Below, in pieces: positions 7,758 to 14,964 of a stretch of 53,595 nucleotides of DNA. This DNA comes from an uncultured Eubacteriales bacterium. Lineage in GTDB: Bacteria; Bacillota; Clostridia; Oscillospirales; Oscillospiraceae. The notes beneath the pieces are model-generated. The model did no database searches and was not told the DNA's origin. It saw only the letters and a list, made by a program, of their open reading frames with translations. The translations under genes were made by a program, and so were the position numbers. Each line of letters begins with the position of its first letter. Positions within the stretch are counted from its first letter, which is position 1. The DNA lies in the NCBI GenBank assembly GCA_900319695.1, contig ONPN01000029.1, forward strand, positions 1-53,595, written 5' to 3'.

Positions 7758-8348
7758 TTACGCCTCTCCTTCCTCTGCCTCGCGTTTGATCCTGTCTTTC
7801 CAGCACTTGTGGCACATGGCGATATAGCGGTCGTTGCCGCCGAGCAGGACCTGGCTGCCCTCGGTGACGATATGGCCGCGCTCGTCGATGCGGGCGTTGA
7901 CGGTGGCCTTGCGTCCGCAGGCGCAGACGGTCTTGATCTCGGTCAGGGAGTCGGCCAGCTCCATGAGCCGCTGCGCGCCGGGGAAGAAGTGAGTCAGAAA
8001 GTCGGTGCGCAGACCGAAGCACAAAACCGGCAGATCGTCCTCGTCCACAAGCTCCCGCAGGCCGTCGATCTGGGCCGGCGTAAAAAACTGCGCCTCGTCG
8101 GCGATGATGACGTCGTGCTTTCCCGCCTTGCGGTAGGCCGCGACGATGTCCTCCTCGGGCGTGATGATCTGAGCCTCCGCGCTCAGGCCGATGCGGCTTT
8201 TGATGGTCGCGGCTCCGTCGCGGGTGTCGATGCTGGGCTTGATGAGCCAGACGGTCATGCCCAGCTCCTCATAGTTGAACCTGGTGATCAGGGCCTGGGC
8301 GGACTTGGACGAGCCCATCGCCCCGTATTTGAAATACAGCTTAGCCAT
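7758..8348 (-). CDS. tdk: Thymidine kinase (type II)
   Basis: This enzyme phosphorylates thymidine to dTMP in pyrimidine salvage. The 196 residues match the bacterial type II length. The P-loop is GAMGSSKS at residues 9-16, and the catalytic Glu85 lies in IIADEAQFF. The zinc-binding cysteines are the CACG pair near residue 142 and the CHKC pair near 177, and the lasso region GLRTDF is intact. The start overlaps the uridine kinase stop by 8 bases, so the two salvage kinases are coupled. Confidence 0.96.
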   Translation of the reverse strand: MAKLYFKYGAMGSSKSAQALITRFNYEELGMTVWLIKPSIDTRDGAATIKSRIGLSAEAQIITPEEDIVAAYRKAGKHDVIIADEAQFFTPAQIDGLRELVDEDDLPVLCFGLRTDFLTHFFPGAQRLMELADSLTEIKTVCACGRKATVNARIDERGHIVTEGSQVLLGGNDRYIAMCHKCWKDRIKREAEEGEA

Positions 8349-8967
8349 GCTTTCCCTCCAGATGAGCGCGGACGCGCTCCATCAGCAGCTCCAGCGCGAC
8401 CTTGTTGTGGCCGCCCTCGGGCACGATGATGTCGGCGTTGCGCTTGCTGGGCTCGACATAGCGCTCATGCATGGGCTTGACGGTGTTGAGGTACTGGTTG
8501 ACCACGCTCTCAAGGCTGCGGCCGCGATCCCGCACGTCGCGCACGATGCGGCGCAGGATGCGCACGTCGGCGTCCGCGTCGACAAAGACCTTGATGTCCA
8601 TGAGGTCGCAGAGCTCTTTGTTCTCGAAAATCAAAATGCCCTCCACAATGACGACGCGCGCGGGCTTGACCGTGATCGTCTCGTCCGAGCGGTCGTGCAC
8701 CGAGTAGTCGTAGACCGGGCACACCACGCTGCGCCCCTTCTTGAGCGCGCGCACCGCCTCGATGAGCTGGTCGGTGTCGAAGGCGTCGGGCTGGTCGTAG
8801 TTGAGCTTGGCCCGCTCCTCATAGGGCATGTTGTGGTGGGCCTTGTAGTAGTTGTCGTGATAGATGACGGAGACGTCGGAGCCGAAGCGCTGCATGAGGC
8901 GGCGGGTGATGGTGGTCTTGCCGCTGCCGGTGCCGCCGGCGATACCGATGACCATGACCTTGTCCAT
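8341..8967 (-). CDS. udk: Uridine kinase
   Basis: This enzyme phosphorylates uridine and cytidine in the cytoplasm. It has 208 residues, the usual length. The Walker A motif is GGTGSGKT (residues 11-18), followed by YHDNYYKAHHNMPYEERAKLNYDQPDAFD, the classic uridine kinase stretch that binds the nucleoside. The C-terminal NKVALELLMERVRAHL helix is also typical. It is first in the udk-tdk-MBL operon and divergent from deoD, so nucleoside salvage genes face each other across a 131-base promoter region. Confidence 0.96.
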   Translation of the reverse strand: MDKVMVIGIAGGTGSGKTTITRRLMQRFGSDVSVIYHDNYYKAHHNMPYEERAKLNYDQPDAFDTDQLIEAVRALKKGRSVVCPVYDYSVHDRSDETITVKPARVVIVEGILIFENKELCDLMDIKVFVDADADVRILRRIVRDVRDRGRSLESVVNQYLNTVKPMHERYVEPSKRNADIIVPEGGHNKVALELLMERVRAHLEGKHG

Positions 8968-9030
8968 GGGAAATACCCCCTGTTTCTTTTTCTCGCGCCT
9001 ATCTTACCATATCCAGCGCCGCGTTTCAAT

Positions 9031-9058
9031 TTGACTTTTCACATTTCTGCTATATAAT
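9031..9058 (+). promoter_or_regulatory. Promoter of deoD
   Basis: TTGACT (9031-9036) and TATAAT (9053-9058) have a 16-base spacer. The start codon follows about 40 bases downstream with AAGGAGG. Confidence 0.75.
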
Positions 9059-9098
9059 AGAAGAAAAACACAAAACAAAAAAACAAGGAGGCAATCAC

Positions 9099-9815
9099 AT
9101 GACCCCTCACAACAGTGCCAGACCCGGCGCCTTCGCCAAAACCGTCCTCATGCCCGGCGATCCCCTGCGCTCCAAGTACATCGCCGAGACCTTTCTGACC
9201 GATCCCGTCCTCGTCAACAACGTGCGCGGCGTACAGGGCTACACCGGCAAGTGGAAGGACGTGCCGGTGAGCGTGATGGCCTCCGGCATGGGCATGCCCT
9301 CCATCGGCATCTACAGTTGGGAGCTCTTTGAGAGCTACGGCGTGGAGAACATCATCCGCGTCGGCTCCGCCGGGGCTGTGCAGGATCGCGTCAACGTCAT
9401 GGATATCGTGATCGGGCAGGCCGCCTGCACCAACACCAACTACCTCCAGCAGTTCAACTTCCCCGGCACCTTCGCCCCGATCGGCGATCCGACGCTCATT
9501 CAGCACGCGGTCACCGCCGCCATGGAGCACAACGCCACCTGGCATGTGGGCAATCTCTATTCCTCGGATAACTTCTACCACCCCAAATCCTACGAGGGCA
9601 CCCGCGCCGTCAGAAGAATGGGCGTGCTGGCCGTGGAGATGGAGGCCGCCGCGCTCTACGGCAACGCCGCCTATCTCGGCAAGAAGGCCCTGTGCATCTG
9701 CACCATCTCCGATCACCTGTTCAAGGGGCAGGAGCTGGGCCCCGAGGAGCGCCAGACCGGCTTCAACGAGATGATCGAGATCGCCCTCGACACGGCGGTC
9801 AAGGCGTCGAAGTGA
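9099..9815 (+). CDS. deoD: Purine nucleoside phosphorylase, DeoD type
   Basis: This is the hexameric-type phosphorylase that splits purine (deoxy)nucleosides with phosphate into base and (deoxy)ribose 1-phosphate. The 238 residues match the family. Recognised segments are VLMPGDPLRSKYIAE (phosphate site), GMGMPSIGIYSWEL, RVGSAGA, AVEMEAAALYG (the ribose-binding Glu) and the catalytic Asp in TISDHL. AAGGAGG lies 7 bases before the ATG. It stands alone, followed by a palindromic repeat at 9838-9923. It can work with the deoC gene at 45358 in deoxynucleoside breakdown. Confidence 0.97.
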   Translation: MTPHNSARPGAFAKTVLMPGDPLRSKYIAETFLTDPVLVNNVRGVQGYTGKWKDVPVSVMASGMGMPSIGIYSWELFESYGVENIIRVGSAGAVQDRVNVMDIVIGQAACTNTNYLQQFNFPGTFAPIGDPTLIQHAVTAAMEHNATWHVGNLYSSDNFYHPKSYEGTRAVRRMGVLAVEMEAAALYGNAAYLGKKALCICTISDHLFKGQELGPEERQTGFNEMIEIALDTAVKASK

Positions 9816-9837
9816 GCCGACAGCTAAAAAAAGCAAG

Positions 9838-9923
9838 CCGTAGGGGCCGATGCCCTCATCGGCCCGCCGTTAAACGCCAACGTGCGTTATTTGGCGGGTC
9901 GATCCGGGGATCGACTCCTACGG
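9838..9923. repeat. REP-like palindromic repeat, family C copy 1
   Basis: CCGTAGGGGCCGATGCCC opens and GATCGACTCCTACGG closes an 86-base imperfect palindrome. It has inner hairpins on CGATG/CATCG and CGATCC/GGATCG. Copy 2 (20268-20353) is nearly identical and a variant is at 38327-38400. It sits directly after deoD and could act as a transcript end. Confidence 0.85.
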
Positions 9924-9951
9924 TCTTGTTATACATGCGGGAAGGTCGGCA

Positions 9952-10503
9952 TTATGTTTCCAACAGATAGGGCTTGAGCTTTTCGGGCATGCCCTGCTCC
10001 ATGTAATAGGCCAGGCGCTCGGCCGGGATGCCCTGGGTCTGGCGCGACCACTCGGAGAAGACGTGCAGACCCGCGGTGATGTACATGCGCAGGTAAAAAT
10101 CCATTTCCTCGCTCAGCTCCGTCTGGCCGGAACGCCTTTGGACAAAAGCCGCCATCAGCTTATAGACGATCTCGGCGCTGAGCTCGAGATAGCGGTTTTC
10201 AGGGCTCAGGCCAAAGCCTGTGCTGATATATCCGGCGTTTTCGCTGAATACGCGGATGACGTCCTCGGTCAGCTCGTGAAAGCTGTAGCTGCCCTTTTCG
10301 ATCTTTGCCAGGGTGCGCTCGCCCACTCTCCGGTGTATCCAGATGATCAGCTCGTTTTTATCGTGAAAATGGTTGTAGAAGGTCTGCAGCGACAGCCCGC
10401 TCTCCTCCACGATCTGCTTGACCGTGATGCGCTCCAGCGGCTCCTGCTTGGCAAGAGCCAGCAGCGTATCCGCAAAAATATCCTTCGATGTCCGTTTTTT
10501 CAT
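9952..10503 (-). CDS. TetR/AcrR family transcriptional regulator
   Basis: This is a one-domain DNA-binding repressor of 183 residues. The N-terminal helix-turn-helix is plain: ERITVKQIVEESGLSLQTFYNHFHDKNELIIWI, with the recognition helix at about residues 33-41. The remaining helical part would bind a ligand and dimerise, but has no recognised subfamily. It is 16 bases from the redoxin gene transcribed ahead of it, so it may be its second cistron. Its target is unknown. Confidence 0.92.
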   Translation of the reverse strand: MKKRTSKDIFADTLLALAKQEPLERITVKQIVEESGLSLQTFYNHFHDKNELIIWIHRRVGERTLAKIEKGSYSFHELTEDVIRVFSENAGYISTGFGLSPENRYLELSAEIVYKLMAAFVQRRSGQTELSEEMDFYLRMYITAGLHVFSEWSRQTQGIPAERLAYYMEQGMPEKLKPYLLET

Positions 10504-10519
10504 CGGCTCTCCCCCTCTC

Positions 10520-11044
10520 TCATTTCAAGACGCTGAGCACAAGCTCCTCCCAGCCCGCGTAATCGCGGCTGCCCACCAGGAGCTCCGACAGGATGTTCCC
10601 CTCTCCGTCGACAAAAACCGTCGTCGGTACATAGCCGGTGGCGAAGGCGTCAAAATCCTTACAGCTGCGCAGGATCGGGTAACTCGTCCCGGCGTCCGCC
10701 AGGACTTCATCCACCTTATCCTCCATCCCCTCTTCGCTGTACACGCCGAGGATCAGCAGCCCCCTGTCCTTATACGCCTCATAGAGCTTTTCAAGCTCCG
10801 GCATCTCCCCCACGCAGGGCGGGCACCAGGGCTCCCAGAAGTTGAGGATCACAAGGCTGTGCCCGGCAAGCAGAGACTCGTCCGCCGTATTCCCCGCGCG
10901 ATCCACGGTTTTGAACCGAAGAGCGGAGGCGGGGGCGGGCGCTGCGCCCGGCGCGCTGTCCCGATCCTGCCAGACTGCGCGCGACAGCGCCAGCGTAAGC
11001 GCAAGCACCGCGAGCAGCGCGGCCAGCACGGGAATCTTCTTCAC
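10520..11044 (-). CDS. TlpA-like thiol-disulfide oxidoreductase, membrane-anchored
   Basis: This is a thioredoxin-fold protein (174 residues) acting outside the membrane. I place the start at a GTG (11044) preceded by AAAGGAGG with 8-base spacing; the longer frame from 11095 lacks such a site. VKKIPVLAALLAVLALTLAL is a signal anchor, followed by a Pro/Ala linker and the redox motif WCPPC at about residue 77 in NFWEPWCPPCVGEMPELEKL. The later cis-proline loop reads YVPTTVFVD. The partner is unknown: no cytochrome maturation gene is near. It is cotranscribed with the TetR gene behind it. Confidence 0.9.
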   Translation of the reverse strand: MKKIPVLAALLAVLALTLALSRAVWQDRDSAPGAAPAPASALRFKTVDRAGNTADESLLAGHSLVILNFWEPWCPPCVGEMPELEKLYEAYKDRGLLILGVYSEEGMEDKVDEVLADAGTSYPILRSCKDFDAFATGYVPTTVFVDGEGNILSELLVGSRDYAGWEELVLSVLK

Positions 11045-11123
11045 GGGAGGTTCCTCCTTTCCAAGCGGCAGCGTATTTCCGATCAATTTTATCAAAAATC
11101 TGTTGTTTTCGCAAGAACGAATT

Positions 11124-11281
11124 ATACTGGTCTCCCATAAAACGGCTTAAAGCCGTTTTATAGCGCCAAAGGCGCGTCGGAGACCTATGAGACGTGTTTT
11201 GTGTCCAAGGACACAAAACTGGCAGCGCGCTTTGCGCGATGCCTTTTCGTTAAAACGAACCGTTTTAACGAAAAACAGTAT
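11124..11281 (+). repeat. Dispersed structured element, family B copy 2
   Basis: This 158-base element runs from ATACT to AGTAT. It has stem GGTCTCC/GGAGACC, an inner hairpin on AAAACGGCTT/AAGCCGTTTT, the conserved TAGCGCC...GGCGCGT block and TATGAGACGTG, then hairpins GTTTTGTGTCC/GGACACAAAAC and TTTTCGTTAAAACG with its inverse. The stems differ in sequence from copy 1 but still pair. It fills most of the 372-base gap 11045-11416; the rest is the pgm promoter. Confidence 0.8.
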
Positions 11282-11329
11282 TACACTGATTTCCGGATGA
11301 AAAAAAGTTTGTCTCCGCCGCAAAATCTG

Positions 11330-11358
11330 TTGTCGTGCATTTGACGCTATGGTATAAT
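11330..11358 (+). promoter_or_regulatory. Promoter of phosphosugar mutase gene
   Basis: TTGTCG (11330-11335) and a perfect TATAAT (11353-11358) have a 17-base spacer, 58 bases before the start codon. Confidence 0.65.
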
Positions 11359-11416
11359 AAGAACAGCAATTGCAGATTACGGATTTACCACCATCAATAA
11401 AACGAGGAGGAAACAC

Positions 11417-13099
11417 ATGTACAAAGAAGAATTTGAACGCTGGCTGGGCTTTGAGCTGGAGGACCCCGATCTTCTGCCGGAGCTGCTGCGCGTCAAGGAC
11501 AACGACGACGAGATCAAGGATCGCTTCGCGGTGTCGCTCAAGTTTGGCACGGCGGGTCTGCGCGGTACGCTCGGCGCGGGCACCAACCGCATGAACATCT
11601 GGGTGGTCCGTCAGGCAACCCAGGGTCTGGCCAACTGGGTGCTGACCCAGGGCGGTACGCAGACCGTGGCCATCTCCTTTGACAGCCGCCTCAAGAGTGA
11701 CGTGTTCGCCAAGGAGGCCGCCGGCGTCCTCGCCGCCAACGGCATCAAGGTCCGCATCTACGACGCGCTCATGCCCGTCCCCGCCCTCTCCTTCGCGACC
11801 CGCTACTACAACTGCAACGCCGGCATCATGGTCACCGCCTCCCACAACCCCGCCCGCTACAACGGCTACAAGGCCTACGGGCCCGACGGCTGCCAGATGA
11901 CCGACGACGCGGCCGCCATCGTCTATGACGAGATTCAGAAGACCGACGTGCTGACCGGGGCCAGGCGCATGTCCTTTGCCGAGGGCGTGGAGCAGGGCCT
12001 GATCCGCTTTGTCGGCAACGACTGCAAGAAGGCCTTTTATGAGGCGATCGAGGCCAGGCAGGTCCGTCCGGGCCTTGCGGCAAGCTCCGGCCTCAAGCTG
12101 GTCTACTCCCCGCTCAACGGCAGCGGCCTTGTCCCCGTCACCCATGTGCTGGGCGACATGGGCATCACCGACATCACCATCGTGCCCGAGCAGGAGTACC
12201 CCAACGGCTATTTCACCACCTGCCCCTACCCGAACCCCGAAATCTTCGAGGCTCTGAAGTATGGTCTGAAGCTGGCCGAGGAGACGGGCGCCGACCTCAT
12301 GCTCGCCACCGACCCGGACGCCGACCGCGTCGGCATCGCCATGCGCTGCCCGGACGGAACTTACGAGCTGGTCTCCGGCAATGAGATGGGCGCGCTGCTG
12401 CTCGACTACATCTGCGCGGGCCGCATTGAGAAGGGCACCATGCCCAAGAACCCCGTGGCCGTCATGTCCATCGTCTCCACCCCCCTGGCCGACGCCATCG
12501 CCGCCCACTACGGCGTGGAGCTGCGCCATGTGCTGACCGGCTTCAAGTGGATCGGCGACCAGATCGCCCAGCTTGAGGCGGCGGGCGAGGTCGACCGCTT
12601 CATCTTCGGCTTTGAGGAGAGCTACGGCTACCTCGCGGGCCCCTATGTGCGCGACAAGGACGCCGTCATCGCCTCCATGCTCATCTGCGAGATGGCCGCC
12701 TACTACCGCAGCATCGGCTCCTCCATCAAGCAGCGCCTTGAGGAGATTTACGCCCAGTACGGCCGCTACCTCAACAAGGTCGACTCCTTTGAGTTCCCGG
12801 GCCTCAGCGGCATGGACAAGATGGCCGGCATCATGTCCGGTCTGCGCGAGAACGCCCCGAAGGACTTTGCCGGTATCCCCGTCGTCTCCGTCACGGACTA
12901 TGCAAAGCCCGAGGAGACCGGTCTGCCCAAGGCAAACGTCCTCATCTACAAGCTGGAGGACGGCTCCACCGTCATCGTGCGCCCCTCCGGCACCGAACCC
13001 AAGATCAAGACCTACTTCACCACCAAGGGCGCGGATTTGGCCGAGGCCCAGGCGAAGAAGGACACTCTCGCCGAAGCCTGCAAGCCCATCCTCTCCTGA
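11417..13099 (+). CDS. pgcA: Phosphoglucomutase/phosphomannomutase
   Basis: This enzyme interconverts hexose 1- and 6-phosphates. At 560 residues it is the long bacterial PgcA type. The four family signatures are all present: the phosphoserine loop TASHNP (Ser142), the metal loop DPDADRVG (about residue 299), the sugar-specificity loop GFEESYGYL, and the phosphate-binding RPSGTEPKIK near the C-terminus. GAGGAGG precedes the ATG. It stands alone between a repeat and terminators. Glucose 1-phosphate released by the GH94 phosphorylase locus at 21-23 kb, or galactose metabolism through galK, would feed it. Confidence 0.95.
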   Translation: MYKEEFERWLGFELEDPDLLPELLRVKDNDDEIKDRFAVSLKFGTAGLRGTLGAGTNRMNIWVVRQATQGLANWVLTQGGTQTVAISFDSRLKSDVFAKEAAGVLAANGIKVRIYDALMPVPALSFATRYYNCNAGIMVTASHNPARYNGYKAYGPDGCQMTDDAAAIVYDEIQKTDVLTGARRMSFAEGVEQGLIRFVGNDCKKAFYEAIEARQVRPGLAASSGLKLVYSPLNGSGLVPVTHVLGDMGITDITIVPEQEYPNGYFTTCPYPNPEIFEALKYGLKLAEETGADLMLATDPDADRVGIAMRCPDGTYELVSGNEMGALLLDYICAGRIEKGTMPKNPVAVMSIVSTPLADAIAAHYGVELRHVLTGFKWIGDQIAQLEAAGEVDRFIFGFEESYGYLAGPYVRDKDAVIASMLICEMAAYYRSIGSSIKQRLEEIYAQYGRYLNKVDSFEFPGLSGMDKMAGIMSGLRENAPKDFAGIPVVSVTDYAKPEETGLPKANVLIYKLEDGSTVIVRPSGTEPKIKTYFTTKGADLAEAQAKKDTLAEACKPILS

Positions 13100-13117
13100 T
13101 CTGTCCCGCATGTTATG

Positions 13118-13144
13118 CACGCCGCCGGGTTTCCGGCGGCGTGT
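13118..13144. repeat. Hairpin, first of two identical 27-base copies
   Basis: CACGCCGCCGG...CCGGCGGCGTG forms a GC-rich hairpin just after pgcA. The identical 27 bases recur at 13308-13334, where a T tract follows. Here the right arm runs into a second palindrome at 13141-13177. Confidence 0.85.
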
Positions 13145-13177
13145 CAAGCTGTCGACAAAGTGTCGACAGCTTGACAC
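13141..13177. promoter_or_regulatory. 37-base perfect palindrome with 3-base centre
   Basis: The arm GTGTCAAGCTGTCGACA (13141-13157) is perfectly repeated in inverse at 13161-13177, a 17-bp stem with loop AAG. No T tract follows. It shares 4 bases with the preceding hairpin, so the two folds would compete. Protein site or RNA hairpin cannot be decided. Confidence 0.5.
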
Positions 13178-13214
13178 GCAAAAATGGGAACTTCCGAAAA
13201 GTTCCCATTTTTGC
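13178..13214. terminator. Bidirectional intrinsic terminator
   Basis: The arms 13178-13192 and 13200-13214 pair perfectly over 15 bp, with A and T tracts on the two sides (GCAAAAATGGGAACT and its inverse). Confidence 0.75.
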
Positions 13215-13307
13215 ATGGATTGTACGTGAAGGGGGACTCCCCGTCCCCCTTCACAAATCCCCCTTACAAGTCCAACTTGGTTTGCAAGGGTTTGTCTGCA
13301 GTCTGCA

Positions 13308-13340
13308 CACGCCGCCGGGTTTCCGGCGGCGTGTTTTTAA
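13308..13340 (+). terminator. Intrinsic terminator, second copy of 27-base hairpin
   Basis: This has the same CACGCCGCCGG/CCGGCGGCGTG hairpin as at 13118, here followed by GTTTTTAAA. The 317-base gap 13100-13416 consists of these hairpins plus a possible promoter TTTACT-17-TATAGT ending near 13381. Confidence 0.7.
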
Positions 13341-13416
13341 AGGCAAAGCTCTTTACTTTTTCCGCGCTTGACGATATAGTAAAGATGAACAATCACGACG
13401 AAAGGATGTGCTCTCC

Positions 13417-14949
13417 ATGAAAAAACTGTGCCCGGCGCTCTGCCTCGTTCTGCTGTTTGCGCTCCTTCTCGCACCCGCGTCATACGCAGAGGGGAGCAAT
13501 ACCGACACGCTGCTTCACTGGGACATCAAAATCGCCGTGCCCGACGGCGCGACCGCCGCGCTTGAGGGCTCGTCCTACTACATCTATGCGGACGAGGCGG
13601 GCTATCTGCCCTATGTCATGCTGACAAGCTATACGCGCGACTCGGCCAGGGACTTTGTCGACGAGTTTACCGACTACATGCGCACGCAGTACGCTGATCT
13701 TCGGGTGACGTCCGAACCCCGGTCTGTCCGCATCGGGGGCAAGGCCTGCTGGGAGGTCGACTACGCCTATTCGATCAGCGGCTATGAGGCGAAGGACCGC
13801 CGCATCGCCGCCGAGAACAACGGCCGGGTCTACCTCTTCTGCTCCAAGGAGATCGAAGAGCTCGGTATGACCGTCGGGACCATGCTCGAGGACGTGATCG
13901 CAGACAGCGTCTTTCTCACCGACGGCAAAGAGCCGGAGCAGACGCAGAGCTCCTCAAAATTTGCCGATGCCTATCTCTACTGTCTGGACAGCGGGATGCC
14001 GAAGTACTGGCTGGATCTCAGCGGCCGCATGTCGGACAGCCCGGTGCTGCACTGCTGGTTCCGTTCGGGCGATCCCACCTTCTATGAGACCTGGTACATC
14101 CTGGACCTTGACACTGCCGACTATCATAACGGCGTGGTGGACATCCACAAGGTCACGGACGCCTACGGCTTTGACCACTCCGACTGGTTCAAGACCCTGC
14201 GCTTCCGGCTGGACGGGGACGAGCTGCTCCTTGAGGTTGAACGGGACGAGCGCACCCTCGCGGGCGGCGCGGAGGACAACGTGCTGACCGGACTCTACCG
14301 CATGAAGGAGGCCGGTGTCGGCTGCCTCTACCAGTACCGCGAAAACGGCCTGCTCCTTAAATACTGGCTGGACACGGACGGACGGAATCTCCTCCTGCAC
14401 GCCCTGTTTCGCGGCGAGGGCCCCGATTTCTACGAGAGCGTTTTCACCCTCGATCTGGCAAGCGCCGAGAGCACGGACGACAGGACGCTTGTCTTCCGCA
14501 AGGTTTACGACAGCATGGGGCTTGACGTGTCGAAGCGCTTCAAAGCCCTGCGCCTTGTGGTGTCCGACGGCAGCCTGACACTCGAGGTGGAGCGGGACGA
14601 GAGCACCATGGCCGGCGGCACGGAGAATAACATTCTCACCGGTTCCTATGAGTTCACGCCCAAGACCGTCCTCGCCCCGCCGGAGCCCGGCCCCTACAGT
14701 GAGGAGCAGCTCGGCACACTCGCGCAGATTTACTACTTTACAAATAACGGCTTCTACCCACCCAGAGCCGAGGTCGCCGCCAACGGGGACGGGAGCTATA
14801 ACATTCACCTCTTTGAGGTGGTGAGTTTGGGCGGCCTCACCCACACCGCCACCTCCGCCTGGTATACGGTGGACGCTTACGGCGCGGGCTTTAACGACAT
14901 CACCGGCGAGGAAGTCTCGCTTGTCCCCATGACGCTTAACATTTCATAA
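13417..14949 (+). CDS. Secreted protein with a duplicated ~110-residue domain, function unknown
   Basis: This is an exported protein of 510 residues. The ATG at 13417 opens a standard signal peptide (MKKLCPALCLVLLFALLLAP, cleavage near SYAEG); the frame also allows a GTG at 13408. The N-terminal third resembles no family I can name. Residues about 185-295 and 300-410 are two copies of one domain, each with KYWLD near its start, a FYE..(Y/F)xLDL strand, a K-alpha-LR(F/L) turn and an almost identical end, LEVERDE-x-T-(L/M)-AGG-x-(E)(D/N)N-(V/I)-LTG. It is followed 15 bases later by the glucosidase gene and probably cotranscribed with it. Confidence 0.85.
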   Translation: MKKLCPALCLVLLFALLLAPASYAEGSNTDTLLHWDIKIAVPDGATAALEGSSYYIYADEAGYLPYVMLTSYTRDSARDFVDEFTDYMRTQYADLRVTSEPRSVRIGGKACWEVDYAYSISGYEAKDRRIAAENNGRVYLFCSKEIEELGMTVGTMLEDVIADSVFLTDGKEPEQTQSSSKFADAYLYCLDSGMPKYWLDLSGRMSDSPVLHCWFRSGDPTFYETWYILDLDTADYHNGVVDIHKVTDAYGFDHSDWFKTLRFRLDGDELLLEVERDERTLAGGAEDNVLTGLYRMKEAGVGCLYQYRENGLLLKYWLDTDGRNLLLHALFRGEGPDFYESVFTLDLASAESTDDRTLVFRKVYDSMGLDVSKRFKALRLVVSDGSLTLEVERDESTMAGGTENNILTGSYEFTPKTVLAPPEPGPYSEEQLGTLAQIYYFTNNGFYPPRAEVAANGDGSYNIHLFEVVSLGGLTHTATSAWYTVDAYGAGFNDITGEEVSLVPMTLNIS

Positions 14950-14964
14950 AAGGGAGAGATACAC

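Noticed and set aside
11147-13216. A 689-codon open frame antisense to pgcA, and similar long antisense frames over GH94, GH3, dctM, malL and the ABC genes
   Set aside because: Their proteins are low-complexity Gly/Ala/Val/His/Arg runs, as expected from GC-rich coding strands read backwards. The sense frames have clear family motifs.
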